Source of the DNA: Beroe forskalii
Lineage: Eukaryota; Ctenophora; Nuda; Beroida; Beroidae
Length of the DNA: 64,000 bases
Direction: 5' to 3'
Assembly (NCBI GenBank): GCA_011033025.1
Contig: WFMF01000349.1
Span: 62,001 to 126,000, forward strand
A program made the translations under genes and the position numbers. The notes below the pieces were generated by a model. It was not told the origin of the DNA. It saw only the letters and a list, made by a program, of their open reading frames with translations, and searched no databases. Below, piece after piece: positions 21,201-31,180 of the stretch. How positions within the stretch are numbered: the first letter of the stretch is position 1; every line of letters begins with the position of its first letter.

Positions 21201-24200
21201 TTGATCACGTGATCAACTTTTTAGCTTACAAAGAATATTGTTATTGATGTTTGTCTTCGCGCGTTACAAATATCAAACAAATCTGTGGTACATTGGCAAC
21301 TTTAGCGCGCCAAAAAACCACAAGCTGTTGCTAATGTAAGGTCAGAGTAAACTGGTGTCAAGACAGTTTGCGTGAATAAAACGACTGGTTTTAGAATGGA
21401 ATGATGTCAAGGGAATATACCAGTAGTTAGTTAAAGCTTATCCAGGTTACAGGTATGAGAAATAAGAAATTACCAGTAGTAAGTTTGTCAAGGTCATAGG
21501 AAAAACAGTTTACCAGTAGTAAGTTTAAGCGTAGCAAGGTATTCAGACGACTCCTTCACTGAGTCAGGAATTACCCACAAAGTCCTAGCAGGTGCTGTCA
21601 GAGTGTTCGTGCATTTCGTGAACTCTGACACGTCGCCTTTACACACGTAGTTGTTATTGCCTGGGAGGGGTTTACATTGATTATTACCTTTTCTCTGGCT
21701 CTGGCTCCACTGAGTAACTGTAGTAAGGAAAATAATTAGTAATGAAGTCTGAATTCGTAAAATTATGAATACAGGATCCTTGAAAACTTATGAGAAGTTT
21801 AAATTTCATAATCTGTAATCGGCAGATGTTGAATTTGCAATCGGCGCCGACTATGTCTGATCAGCCCAATGCCCCAAAAATGATAACTTGTGATAACCCT
21901 CATTTATGTATTTTCTAAAAGTCGATTGGAGTGAAAAATCACAATGGTTCCAGTGCGATTACAGGGGTCAAGAGTAAAGTAATCTCCTCTGAATCAACTT
22001 ACCCAAGGAAAAGTAGTTATTGCCACAAACGCTGCAATCTTCGTCAAAACGACCAAAAGCGATTCCATCAGAGCACCTGTCCATCAACTGAGACATGGGG
22101 TAACAGATTAATAACTTCTCACTTTGGAATCAAGGAAGACAGAATGGGGCTTAGGCAGAGATAAGAACCAGATAAGAAACGGACGACAGATCTGTCGCTA
22201 GTTTTGTGGTAAGCAAAATGCTAAAGTTAAAGGAATCACCCTGATATCAGCCCATGTGTCGGGTGAACAAATAACAAAATTAAATTAACTATTCAACCTG
22301 ATATCCAGCCCATGGGTAGGGTAGCCATTCACTTCCAGCATTTCCCTCAGGTACTTAATTTCTACTTCTTTCAATGCCTCTCTGATTTCCATCAAGTAGC
22401 TGCTTTGTGCCTGAAAACAGGAATAATTTCTTATTCGAGAGCACTCGATTTGATGTGAAATTTTCACTCTTCTCTTATTCGCTCGGTGAAGTGATACCGA
22501 AACGATTCAGGCAACCACGTTCGTACTAATTAGTATGCAGCCTATTAATAATTAGTCTATTACTCCGCCCTATTGAATGTTAAATAAGGTCATTAATTTC
22601 ACCTTTAGTTTCTCCTCATGTTCAGACAGTGCTTTTCCAGCTGATTTTTTGGTTTTCCGTTTTCTCTTACTTCCTTTACCTTTTCCTGAAGTAATTGTCT
22701 TACACTGACAACATCGCTAAGACATAAGAATTCCTTATCCAAGTAGGCCATCAAACTTGATAGACGTCCACTATTTAAATAGTAAGTAGACGTCTATAAA
22801 GAGTTAGTAGACATTAGAAATCTAGAAAGTCCTTAGCTGAAATTATAAAATTACAATAGCAACATTCAAATAATTTACATCAGCTTACCAGTACCCAGAA
22901 GAAGAACCAATTGACTCCTATCATCCTCACGTAGTTTAGTGAAACCCTGAAGTAATGGAAAGTTTCTGTGGATACTTCAAACTTTAACTAGCAAATCACT
23001 AAAAAGCATCGATAAATATATTCCTATTTACTAATAGGATACACTGAAATCCGGCATATTTGTTGCCAACAATTTGCAGTATTTACCTGAAGTAAGTTTG
23101 CCGTCAGGTCAGCTAAATCACCCAACTCTCCCCTCCTATCAGCAAAACATTGGGGGTGGTGCCAAGCTTGCTTCTTTCCATTCTTAGCCCACTTTAGCTC
23201 ACTCCCCTCTGCATCCGCCAAGATTCCTGTGATATACATCTCATGAACAACCATTCAACAAAATATACCACCCCCCCCCCCATTTCTAAAAAACGACGAC
23301 AAAAAGTTCCAAAAGGTATCTCGAGGTATCGAAAAGCGTCTGAACGCGCCAAAAAGCGACAAAAAGCGTCAAAAATTTCAAACCGAAATGTCGCAATCCC
23401 CCTATAACAGAGAGGTAACTACCTTGCCAAGATAATCTTGTTGAGATAATAAAGTAATGTTAAGATGGTTGAGTAATGAGTAATCTGACCCCCTTGCGGG
23501 GGTCAGACAACGTCTGAGTCTAGGGTTGTGTGGAGAAACACCCTTTGTATATACCAACATCTGACACCATAGCTGTTCGTACTGAACGGAACCTCTCAGC
23601 TTCAGTTCCTTGTTTAACATGCCGTTCAGCAAGGACATCCACTAAGCTTGCCAGGCTAGGCCATATACGAACAACCATAGGGACAGAAGTTGGTTTTATA
23701 CCTTAAGAGTATTCCATAACCACCAGGACTTCGGGGGCGCGTTTGCTCGATGTACCAAAAAAATGAGTAATCTTGTAAGATTTGAGACAGTAAGAGTGTA
23801 AAATCCCAGACACTTACCAATTCTGACGGTATCTTTATCAATAGTTGTAAAGCAGCCCTTGCAAGTTGACCTGCTTGACTTGGCATATTCCACAAAGGCT
23901 TCTGCAGAAACAGATTCTTCTGAAAAACGTGAATTTGGGTGAGAATTCCAAAGCTTTTGATCATAATTTTCTTGTATCAGACCGGACCATTGTGTCAAAT
24001 GTTGAATTATACGAATTGTGTTTCTCAACACAAAGTATAAAACCAGATTATAACATTCAAACTTCAAGTTAAATGACGAATAAAACCTCCATTTTAGTCA
24101 CTGACCTGCATTAACACGGACAAGACCACCAACTTTCTCCTTTATTCTCGCCTGGTCTTCATATCTCAAACTACCAAATCCTTTCATGTCCCCAGTAGAC

Positions 24201-24575
24201 TTGAGGGTGTTCTTCCTGCAATAAACAATAATTCCTTATCAGTTCAATGTGTCGGGTGAACAACAGCTTTTCAGAAGAGTTTTAGAATCATTTGTATAAT
24301 GAAACATTGTTTGGGTGTGTCACTGCTGCAGGTCTCAGGCACAATCCATTGCAATCAATTAATTGCGCTGAATACCTATAGACATAATTTGAAAGTCCAA
24401 CATACCTGAAAAAACAGTTGAAGTGGTTCCACATAGCCATTTTACCATCAAAGTGAGAGGATTGGACCATCACAGCAAGTCGAACATAATCCTTTGGTAT
24501 TTTCCCACCACAGGTTTTGCAGGATGACCGATCTGACTTAGCATATTCAGCAGAAAAGGGCAAATCCTGTGACAT
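12111..24575 (-). CDS. PARP1: PARP1, poly(ADP-ribose) polymerase, complete, 25 coding exons
   Basis: Nuclear DNA-break sensor that makes poly(ADP-ribose) from NAD+. Exons in order: 24406-24575, 24106-24215, 23818-23919, 23087-23226, 22889-22946, 22603-22685, 22298-22410, 22003-22076, 21514-21660, 20979-21080, 20686-20862, 20206-20329, 18642-18747, 17862-17925, 17495-17642, 16922-17148, 16593-16698, 16371-16469, 15947-16083, 15454-15539, 14823-14921, 14339-14539, 14017-14164, 12402-12541, 12111-12164. Phases agree and give 1,004 aa (human 1,014). Order: Zn1 ([14 protein letters not shown]), Zn2 ([13 protein letters not shown], then HHPQCF), basic NLS (KRKRKTKK), PADR1/Zn3 (DCSVCG, YVCKGD), BRCT, WGR (RAWGRIGTD), helical domain, ART domain. 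The catalytic triad is H853 (LLWHGSR), Y887 (GVYFADM) and E979 (YNEYIVYD), with spacing 34 and 126 as in human PARP1. Odd points: a 26-residue tandem-repeat insertion at the end of exon 16, and exon-edge copies in several introns. Confidence 0.98.
12542..13858. repeat. PARP1 exon 24 acceptor edge copied nine times plus GTTAC minisatellite
   Basis: Exon 24 begins just after a CCTCAG acceptor. About 53 bp of its coding sequence plus that acceptor recur in intron 23 at copies starting 12617, 12723, 12905, 13041, 13169, 13335, 13471, 13717 and 13803 (plus-strand core GTGTGGTAGGAAGATGGACC). They are separated by a roughly 10-bp minisatellite (TTACTAGGTG / TTACTATGTG). On the minus strand each copy keeps an AG acceptor and most end in GTG|GTAACA, so each resembles a small exon. 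The intact exon at 12402-12541 is the one nearest the last exon. Confidence 0.93.
13943..14010 (+). ncRNA. tRNA-like, probably SINE-derived, Pol III promoter relic
   Basis: A TGGCAAGTTGG A-box-like start and a GGTTCGATTC B-box about 50 bp later resemble a tRNA gene, but the T-stem pairs poorly and no good acceptor stem closes. It lies directly beside the PARP1 exon 23 donor (14016/14017). A decayed tRNA or the head of a SINE is likelier than a working tRNA. Confidence 0.4.
14630..14720. mobile_element. MITE-like hairpin, GCGCACGAGAAATA family, copy 1
   Basis: The left end GCGCACGAGAAATAGACGGG pairs with the right end, whose reverse complement is GCGTAAGAGAAATATAGGCG. A better preserved copy lies at 15840-15934 and a half-site near 50815. 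PARP1 intron 21. Confidence 0.65.
14934..15215. repeat. Minisatellite, about 28 bp unit, in PARP1 intron 20
   Basis: About ten copies of a unit containing GTTGCTATGACAACAGGGG and TTGAGATAAGG follow the exon 21 acceptor. A further unit resumes after the MITE at 15384, so that element was inserted into the array. Confidence 0.88.
15223..15383. mobile_element. hAT-like MITE inserted in the minisatellite
   Basis: The left end GGGGGAGTAGCCAGGGG and right end CTGGCTACGCCCCTG are imperfect inverted repeats, about 161 bp apart. The flanks GTTGAGAT (15215-15222) and GTTGATAT (15384-15391) look like an 8-bp target duplication, as expected for hAT elements. The flanking tandem repeat could mimic this, so the duplication is not conclusive. 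Confidence 0.6.
15575..15730. mobile_element. MITE-like element, AGGTGTCGCCAC family, copy 2
   Basis: Related along most of its length to 10481-10640, with inverted ends AGGTGTCGCCACCTCTG and the reverse complement of CGCAACACCT. PARP1 intron 19. Confidence 0.75.
15840..15934. mobile_element. MITE-like hairpin, GCGCACGAGAAATA family, copy 2
   Basis: CCGCGCACGAGAAATA at the left and its exact complement TATTTCTCGTGCGCGG at the right enclose about 60 bp. PARP1 intron 19. Confidence 0.75.
16922..17022 (-). repeat. 39-bp tandem repeat that extends PARP1 exon 16 in frame
   Basis: The exon end encoding KLEPG is followed by two further 39-bp units, each encoding a version of [12 protein letters not shown]. 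Only the last unit is followed by a GT donor (CCAG|GTCGAAG at 16922/16921). The first two junctions read CCAG|GAATA and CCAG|ATTTA and cannot be GT donors. The open frame and phase 1 are maintained, so the spliced protein should carry 26 extra residues (about 623-648) between the WGR and helical domains. Confidence 0.85.
17349..17482. mobile_element. Hairpin MITE of 134 bp in PARP1 intron 15
   Basis: Two arms of over 60 bp are near-perfect inverted repeats (outer ends GGCGAAATGGTAGTATAGGA and its complement). The centre has a GCCCATTAGCCCC palindrome. It ends 12 bp before the exon 15 donor, so the pre-mRNA would carry a strong stem-loop next to a splice site. Confidence 0.9.
18179..18680. repeat. 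PARP1 exon 13 donor edge in three tandem units of about 180 bp
   Basis: The unit holds AATCCTGTGGACAGACAAAG, a (CAGA)n run, and the 3' end of exon 13 with its donor (plus-strand ACCTGAACGTTAGGG). Extra donor-edge copies lie at about 18275-18317 and 18460-18497; the true exon edge is at 18642. Confidence 0.88.
18748..20205 (-). other. PARP1 intron 12, bounded by a 14-bp direct repeat, with coding remnants
   Basis: GCTAATGATGAGAG occurs at the very end of exon 12 (20206-20219) and again as the last 14 bp of the intron (18748-18761). Splicing after each copy keeps frame (phase 2). Inside, on the minus strand, two overlapping open frames (20025-19708 and 19735-19490) would give one roughly 170-residue protein if a single frame break near 19725 is ignored ([18 protein letters not shown], then [16 protein letters not shown]). 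I do not recognise the family. The exon 12 frame also stays open into the intron for 24 codons. Confidence 0.7.
20330..20470. repeat. Tandem repeat carrying copies of the PARP1 exon 12 acceptor
   Basis: Units of about 60 bp with ACCTGGATTTCACAAGTTAG repeat the acceptor region (minus strand AAATCCAG|GT) two to three times upstream of the real exon 12 acceptor at 20329/20330. Confidence 0.65.
21420..21527. repeat. PARP1 exon 9 donor edge present three times
   Basis: Plus-strand TACCAGTAGTAAGTTT at the exon 9 donor (21511-21526) recurs at about 21471-21486 and, as TACCAGTAGTTAGTTA, at about 21418-21434. On the minus strand each gives CTACTG|GTAA or CTACTG|GTAT. Confidence 0.75.
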
Positions 24576-25100
24576 GCCAGCCCTCAGTTAGTTAATTTCA
24601 TCAATAACTTAAAATCAATGCTGCATTATTTAGATCATAGGAGATCCTAAAATTTCCCAGAATTTGGTAAAGGCAAAATTGAGTGAAAAACAAAAATAAA
24701 TATTTGCAACATTTATAAATCAAATTATATTATATAACTTCTTCCCTTGCAAAACAAATAAAGGTAGCATATATGGTGTTTGTGGTTTTGTAAGGTATAA
24801 GTGTACCATATATTTACAAATACAGAGAATGCCTCATCAAAATTGAAGCTGAGCAAAGCAATGGAAATTAAGTGAATTAGAGGTGTTGTTCTATAGATAT
24901 ACTAGCTCTTAGACCTTTCACAAAATTCCTCTACCAAGCATCTATTCAGTTAGAAAAAAATCGAGAAAAGCAATCAATTTGTGCATTTCAAGCAAATTGT
25001 TCATGTTTTTTGTGCAAGTAATTAAATAAAATTAAAAATTACTAAATATCAAACTGATAGATCTCTCAAATTGTAAAAGGAAAGTCATAAAAACTTATGT

Positions 25101-25739
25101 TCATTTTCTCTGGCAAATTATACCAGGTCTTGTAATAATTGGTAGTGGCAACAAGTTTTTGCTCTTAAGTTGCTCTATTAATCCACAAATATATTCTAAA
25201 TCCTCCCAACTTTCTGATAAGACTGGATTCAGGTGTAGACATCTCTGCATATTTATTTTAGCCAAGTATAATTCACCAATATTGATTTGAGCTCTGGATA
25301 ACCTTTGCCAATTTATAGGGCAAATAGAATTACACTTTATAGCTTTCTCTGCAGCTTCAACAGCAGGGTATATCTCCTCAAGTTCAGAATAACATTGGGA
25401 ACACAACTCAAAAAGAACAGAAAGCTTATCAGAGGTCTTTTGATACAAGTGGCTTGAATTTTCTCTGTCTAGTTTGAAAAGCAAGTCACGATTTAAATCA
25501 ATGGCTTCTTGAAACTTTGAAAGAGCTTCCCAATATCTACCTTCTTCTGCAAGGGTACTTCCATCATTCTTCAATCTCAGTGAAACACTTGATGTGTCTT
25601 CTAAGGCATTTATAAAACATTGCCTATTGTCATCAGAATCTTCATCATCTGATTCATTAAATGCACTAGATGCTGAAAGTTTGGAACATTTTTGCTTGCT
25701 ACTGAGTTTGAATGACAATGGTGAAGTACATCGTTTCAT
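25101..25739 (-). CDS. TTC33: TTC33-like tetratricopeptide-repeat protein
   Basis: Single coding exon of 212 aa starting MKRCTSPLSFKLSSK. The frame stays open 18 codons further up, but TTTACAG|CAATC directly before this Met looks like a splice acceptor, so an upstream non-coding exon is likely. An acidic serine patch (NESDDEDSDDN) precedes a TPR region: LKNDGSTLAEEGRYWEALSK, AAEKAIKCNSICPINWQRLS and INIGELYLAKINMQRCLHLN, ending near WEDLEYICGLIEQLK. The order and spacing resemble human TTC33, a small TPR protein of poorly defined function; this one lacks its long C-terminal tail. The stop is about 525 bp upstream of the PARP1 start on the same strand. Confidence 0.82.
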   Translation of the reverse strand: MKRCTSPLSFKLSSKQKCSKLSASSAFNESDDEDSDDNRQCFINALEDTSSVSLRLKNDGSTLAEEGRYWEALSKFQEAIDLNRDLLFKLDRENSSHLYQKTSDKLSVLFELCSQCYSELEEIYPAVEAAEKAIKCNSICPINWQRLSRAQINIGELYLAKINMQRCLHLNPVLSESWEDLEYICGLIEQLKSKNLLPLPIITRPGIICQRK

Positions 25740-26191
25740 GATTGCTGTAAAGATGATCTCCAAATGTGGTGTTGTGGTGCCCAAATCATACAATATTAGT
25801 TCAATGTGACATTCTCAATTTTGATTGAATTAAGCATTCATAATTTTCATGAAATCATAGAACTTAACAACACTACTATTTACAATCAGATTTTAGAATG
25901 TAGTGTAACACTATGTGGAAATCCTGAAGAAATATTTGATTTCGAAACTGTCAGTCGATTAGTGGTATACATAGTGTGTGGGTTTGATATCATTTTTTAG
26001 AATTACGTTTCACACCATCAATGATCAATCATTTCAAACAAATCATAAAAAATTCAAATATTATTTTATTGTCCCAAGAAAGCACCAAAATAACAAGAAT
26101 TGCACCTGCAGGCTCAAATCTTGTTTGTCTGATGTTCCTGTATGCAGGCGCTTAATTTCCCTCCCCCATGGTGATTGATGTAACCTTTGCA

Positions 26192-26359
26192 TCATGATAC
26201 AACATGCAGTTGTTCGCAGTAAGAGTATAAATGTTGCTCCACTGCTGCGCGCAAGCACCGAGAAAATGCATTGGCATGTGCCATTTCTTCTAAAATTCTT
26301 GCACGCGCGTTCTTACGTACCAAGTTGTTGTACTCAGTTTGTTGTAGATTTCGCGCCAT
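26192..26359 (-). CDS. Possible small ORF or 5' exon, unidentified
   Basis: Frame beginning MARNLQQTEYNNLVRKNARA, 55 aa to a stop at 26192. GTACGTAAG after the 13th codon (26320) could be a splice donor, making this a 39-bp first coding exon, but no joining exon in phase was found. Basic and Gln/Asn-rich; no family recognised. Confidence 0.22.
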   Translation of the reverse strand: MARNLQQTEYNNLVRKNARARILEEMAHANAFSRCLRAAVEQHLYSYCEQLHVVS

Positions 26360-26399
26360 TTTATTGAATTGGCTTATGTTTCGCATCAGATTGTGCCAC

Positions 26400-28190
26400 T
26401 GTTCATTGACGTGCTGTATTTTCCTGAAGCAGCTTCATTAAGCCTCAAATCACCTATGCACTTTGCCATCTAGTGGGAATTCGGGAAATTTTCAAGTCAA
26501 TTAGTTATTGGCTGAGTGATCATCAAGGAATTGAAATTTCGTACCGTGATGTGGAATTTATGAGAGTTTGAGCACGTGGCACGGATGGGCCTATTCAGCC
26601 TATAATATTTACATTTTCGACAATCGACGGCTTCAAAATTAAGAATTTTGTGATTTCGGGGGGGGGGACACCGGACGGACGGACGGACGGACAGGGGACA
26701 TTTTCGCGACTGATATTATAAAGGATTAATCTGGGCATTTTCCAGAAATTACAGTAGTTGTATTGCAAACCTGGATCTCATATACACATATTCATTTCTC
26801 ACCCTCCCAAACCACGATCTCTGCCAACCCTCTCATTTGCCTTTTTGTATTCACAAAAAGGCGAATGGGGAGGGAAAAAATAAAATAAAATAAATGGTTT
26901 TGATAAGTATATCAACACTGTTTTCATAAAAACTACCTTCAAACTTCCACTTTTAACTGGATCTTCCAGCCACTAATGAGATACTGAAAATTTAAATTAA
27001 ATCTATAAAACAAAACCTGCAATAATGCAAAGAAGTGTTAACCAGAGCATTAATTAATCTGTTAGATAAAAACTGAAAAATATGCTTCAAGTAATTGAGA
27101 TAACTTGATTCATAATGGATGCTGTATTGCAATAGCAGAATAAATAAAGATTTAGAAAAATTGAAACATAGTAGGAAAAGATTTTTTTAGGAAAATATTT
27201 TTAATCATCAATTTGGAATACAGTAAAATTGATTATTCTATAGATATATTAAAATGCCCCATTAAATAGGGCATAGCATGGTAAAAATGACGAACATAAC
27301 ATAATATAAATATTATGGAATTAAACCATCACAATTCATTTCAATATTCAAAATTAATGGCTTTCCATTTTAAAAATCACATATTTGAACACTTAATGAC
27401 TAAATGACGATGCCTGTCTATTTTATATTTGACGTGGGGTTGATCAGAATTAACATCCAATTGTCGTACGATGTATGCGTGGCCAGCTGGAAACGAAGAG
27501 AAAAAGCGCCGCGCGCGCGGCGCAGCTCAGCGCTGGTTCTCACAAGGGTCTGTCAACGGTCGACAAACATCCAAGTACAGTATAAATGAATTTCCCCATT
27601 TCCGTATTTTGACAATTCCCTTTTGTTTTGCCTTAATCAGCACCCTATTCTGCGCGCGCGGCGTGCCGTCGCTCTGTCATCCGTAGGCCGGGCCGCGCGC
27701 GCGTAAGCACCTGGTTTGGTGAACCTTTGTCTGAAAAAATTAACAGGCAACGTCCATGGAGGTAACGCCCTAACGTCCAAGTATGGCATGGCGTCGTTGC
27801 CAGACGTTGCCTGCCTGCGAGTCGGGGCGCGCGCGCTTCGCGCGCGCGAGGGGGCCAGGCAACGCCTGGCAATGGCGCCGAAGCCTAGCTCGCGTCGCGT
27901 CGCGGCTGGGTTGGGTTTTTTATTCGAAATAGTTCCAACAATAAACTGTTTGCTAAACACATAATGCGTAAGGATTAAGGAAGCGCCGCGCGCGTACACA
28001 AACTTATGCGGGCTTAGGAAATAAAATGTTGACGCACCTTTAGCTTCAGTGCTTTCTCAAAATATAATTTTGATATTTCTTTCATAATCCAATGTCTTAT
28101 CTATAGAGGTGTATGGGTATACTACAAAAATAACAAAATACTGTACATCGATTTTCTAATTTAAGGACATAAGAGGCGGAAGAGACTAAA
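26400..28190. other. Gene-poor stretch with a GC-rich island
   Basis: No supported exon. Includes a (GGAC)n run after a G tract at 26658-26695 and a GC-rich, CpG-rich block at about 27480-27995 with GCGCGCGC runs and a hairpin (GCGCGCGCTTCGCGCGCGC near 27826-27847). Open frames in the GC block are compositional. Confidence 0.6.
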
Positions 28191-28304
28191 CTGTGAATCA
28201 TCAGCGGTTACCCAACAGTTGTAAGGTCTCCCTGCCATCTGCGATGTAGGTGTCCCATCAGCAGGTGACAAAGGGAAACGGAGGGGTTTCGGCCCACATA
28301 CCCC
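28191..28304. repeat. Dispersed repeat, copy 1 of 2
   Basis: About 115 bp, similar at roughly 80% by eye to 28948-29058 (shared core CCCATCAG, GGCAAAGGGAAA-like, TCGGCCCAC). Direct orientation; both lie beside retroelement-like sequence. Confidence 0.7.
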
Positions 28305-28389
28305 TCACAGCTTACAACTGCAAGGCTGGGCCACCCAGGACTCCAGATTCCTGAGCAACACAGTTTAGAGGGAAGGGGGAGGAAAAGGA

Positions 28390-28567
28390 AAGAGTTCAGT
28401 TGGATAGAAATATTGAGGTCCAGGTAGTTCACGTTCTTGTTGTCATTACCTGACCTCTCCATTTCAAGAGACGGATGATAGATTTGTTTGATTAGAGCTT
28501 CTAAGTTGAGATAATTAGTGGTGATAAGATCATCGACATAGCAATGTGTTTTAGAAAGAATCTTCAC
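28390..28567 (-). mobile_element. Reverse-transcriptase relic (YVDD motif)
   Basis: The minus-strand frame reads KTHCYVDDLITTNYLNLEAL, then IYHPSLEMERS, then NVNYLDLNISIQ. YxDD followed by an N-x-x-F/L block and a YLDL block is typical of a group of retroelement reverse transcriptases in animal genomes. Only about 55 codons remain; the frame runs into unrelated sequence below about 28390. No LTRs or endonuclease were seen. Confidence 0.65.
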
Positions 28568-30418
28568 TAGGGAAAGTTATTTATTTAATTATTCCTATTT
28601 ATCAAGTCATAAGCATATAAATTATAAGTTTTTATCCTTTCATTGACAGAATGTTTATGAAGTAGTAGTAATAAATAATAAGCATTCTCTTTTGAGATTT
28701 TTCACGAAAAATTGCTATCTAGATTCTGGAAATAATGCATTCATATAACATGTGGAATCAATAAAAAATTATTATGATAAAGTAACACTGATTTAATTTA
28801 CTCATAAAGTGACATCACTTTAATTAACTGATCAATTTAATTAGTAAGATGTTACCTTTTCTAAATGATCATGTCAATGATTCCTAATGAAGTATTTCCT
28901 GTACCTCAATAATGGAGCCAGCTATATATTTGGTTTATAATGATTGACTGCGAATCATCAATGGTTACTGTACAGTTGTTAGTCTCCCTGTCATCTGTGA
29001 TGTAGATGTCCCATCAGTAAGTGGCAAAGGGAAATGGAGGTGATTCGGCCCACTAGCTTTACTGGCTTAAAGCTTTTGATATAAAGAAAATTTAATTTCC
29101 AACCAACCTGTCAGCTTATTTGACCCATGCTTGGGCTTGTTGGTTCTGGATTTCTATCAGGGGCAAAAACATATCCCAAATAACTATCCCAAATGCAATG
29201 TCCCCATTCAGCAACTACATATTATTAAATATGCCCATAGTTGACTATCACTATGATTGCATATGTTACAAATAATGGTATTGAGGGAATTGGCTTCATC
29301 CATCTATGAGTTGTTAAGTGTTTTTTCATAGTTCTCCCTGAAATTTATATCTATGTAAGTTATTTATTTATTGTTGATTTATATTTGAAATAAAGCTTAT
29401 TACCTAATTTACCATTTGCAATTTATAGTAGCCCAATTGGCACCATTAAACAAATTCTCCATATTCTAAGATACTACTGCATCAGCTGGAAAGTTTTTAA
29501 TGAAAAAGGCAAATCTCAACATAGCAAATAAGTAAAACTTTAGCACAAAATTCAACTACCACTTGCCCAGTTGGTACTCAAAAACCAAACTAATCTGTCA
29601 ATTCTGTTCAGGTTCGCACTATAGCAACAGCCTGTGTGTTTCCTTTCCCCCCAGAATTTGACAACCTTTGACATGTTGAAATTATGCCTTCATTGTGAAA
29701 TGTCTCCTCTGAAAACACTCCAAAACATACTTCCAAGTTAAGGTTCAACACCTAATCATAGGATAAATGGTCATGAAAAACTTTGTCAGTTTTAAACTCT
29801 TGTTACAGATGAGTACATTATGTATATTGTTAACTGAGTGTAAAATTAGGTTTATAATAGATTGTAAAATGGGATAAAAATTTGATTACTTGTTTCACTT
29901 GATTACTTGTTTCACTTTTAATGGTTCATCACATTCATGACATGAAGGCTTGATAGTATTATCTTATTATCTACTTTTATAATATTGTCAGATGTGATTG
30001 TCCTCAATTGTGAGAAAGTGAACACGAAATTCATAAATTTAGCTTGTTTGAAGGGATTGATCATTTCAGTAAAAACACAAAAATCCTCAAATATGAAATC
30101 AAACCCAAACACTTTGCACCACTATTCAACTGTCAGTTTCGAGATAAAATATCTCTTCTTCAGGAACTCCACAAAGTGTGACACAACATTCTCCAATTTG
30201 ATTGTAATTAGTAGTGTTATTTAATTAAAAAATTTATCTAAATTTTCAGTCTTGCTTGACTGATCATTTCTGCTAATACATGACCTTATTTTTCCTGAGG
30301 GAGGGTCATAATCCTGTCATACTTTTGCTATGTCTAGAGAGCATGACTATGACAATTTAGGTTCTGTCCCCTAACCCCTCCCCCTCGATATTATCAACAT
30401 CTTGCTCTTAACATTCAG
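28568..30418. other. AT-rich stretch; expected site of missing TIMM23 5' exon(s)
   Basis: Holds the second dispersed-repeat copy (28948-29058) and a short duplicated run at 29883-29918. I could not find an exon encoding the usual TIM23 N-terminal PYLxxDP-type segment. No other gene is supported. Confidence 0.4.
28948..29058. repeat. Dispersed repeat, copy 2 of 2
   Basis: Partner of 28191-28304, in direct orientation, about 750 bp apart. Confidence 0.7.
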
Positions 30419-31180
30419 CCAGAGCAACTTGAAGGATCTCAGTTCGTGTTTGCAGGTAAAGCAATTTATTCAATTTCACAACTTTTTTTGATGAGTGTGC
30501 ACTTTACACTCAAGTAATTATTACTGAAATGATTGTTGCATGTCTAAATTGTGATTAGGAATTCTGATTGTCATTCAAGCAATGCTTCAGACATGCTTTA
30601 AGAAGGTTCCAATATTAGAAACTGAGGCATCTTCATGCACCCTAAAAAGTTTGCAATTCAACTTTAAGGCAGATGCATTTGGTGTTCTAACTCACTTACC
30701 ATGTTTGCAGGGGATGAGAAGAAGAAGCGATCCTTGAGTGACATCATGTTCTTTGGAATTGGCAGCAGTTACATGAGTGGGCTTTGTGCTGGTGGTCTAT
30801 GGGGTCTTGTTGAACACAAACGTACCTTTGATGAGAGTTCCAAAGTCCTGCGGAGAAATCACTGTCTCAACTCTGTAACAAAACGTGGAATATTTGTTGG
30901 CAATAGTGTTGCAGTCATAGCACTATTCTACACTGCCCTAACTGGTGGTATTGGTAAACTGAGAGATAAGGATGATGTTTTGAATGATGTAGGGGGTGGT
31001 GGACTTACTGGAGCTTTGTACAAGTGCACATCAGGAGTTCGTCATGGGGCTCTTGGACTTGCCATAGGTTCAGTCTGTGGATTTGCCCTAAATGCTGTCA
31101 ATGGAACTATCCAACAAGGATCCTCTTATACTGTGGACACTATCAGAGATACATATCAGGATTTGTTTGATAGGACTTGA
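30419..31180 (+). CDS. TIMM23: TIMM23-like inner-membrane translocase channel (5' end not found)
   Basis: Core subunit of the TIM23 complex, which imports presequence proteins across the mitochondrial inner membrane (family knowledge). Two exons: 30419-30455 (PEQLEGSQFVFAG, matching the region before the first helix in animal TIM23) and 30711-31180, joined in phase 1. The second exon holds the Tim17/22/23 domain with four hydrophobic segments and GTFG-like glycine patterns, including SYMSGLCAGGLWGLVE, GNSVAVIALFYTALTGGIGK and LTGALYKCTSGVRHGALGLA. The stop follows DLFDRT. An exon with the start Met and N-terminal intermembrane-space region must lie upstream and was not identified. Exon 1 end and intron end share TGTTTGCAG. 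Confidence 0.92.

Noticed and set aside
22077-22087. Earlier acceptor for PARP1 exon 8 (CTCAG before TTGATGGACAG)
   Set aside because: Joining exon 7 (phase 2) to that site gives an immediate stop; the AG at 22077-22078 keeps frame and the Zn3 sequence.
27637-27999. Open frames of 75-120 codons in the GC-rich block
   Set aside because: Ala/Arg-rich composition follows from GC content; three overlapping frames are open and none has splice or domain support.
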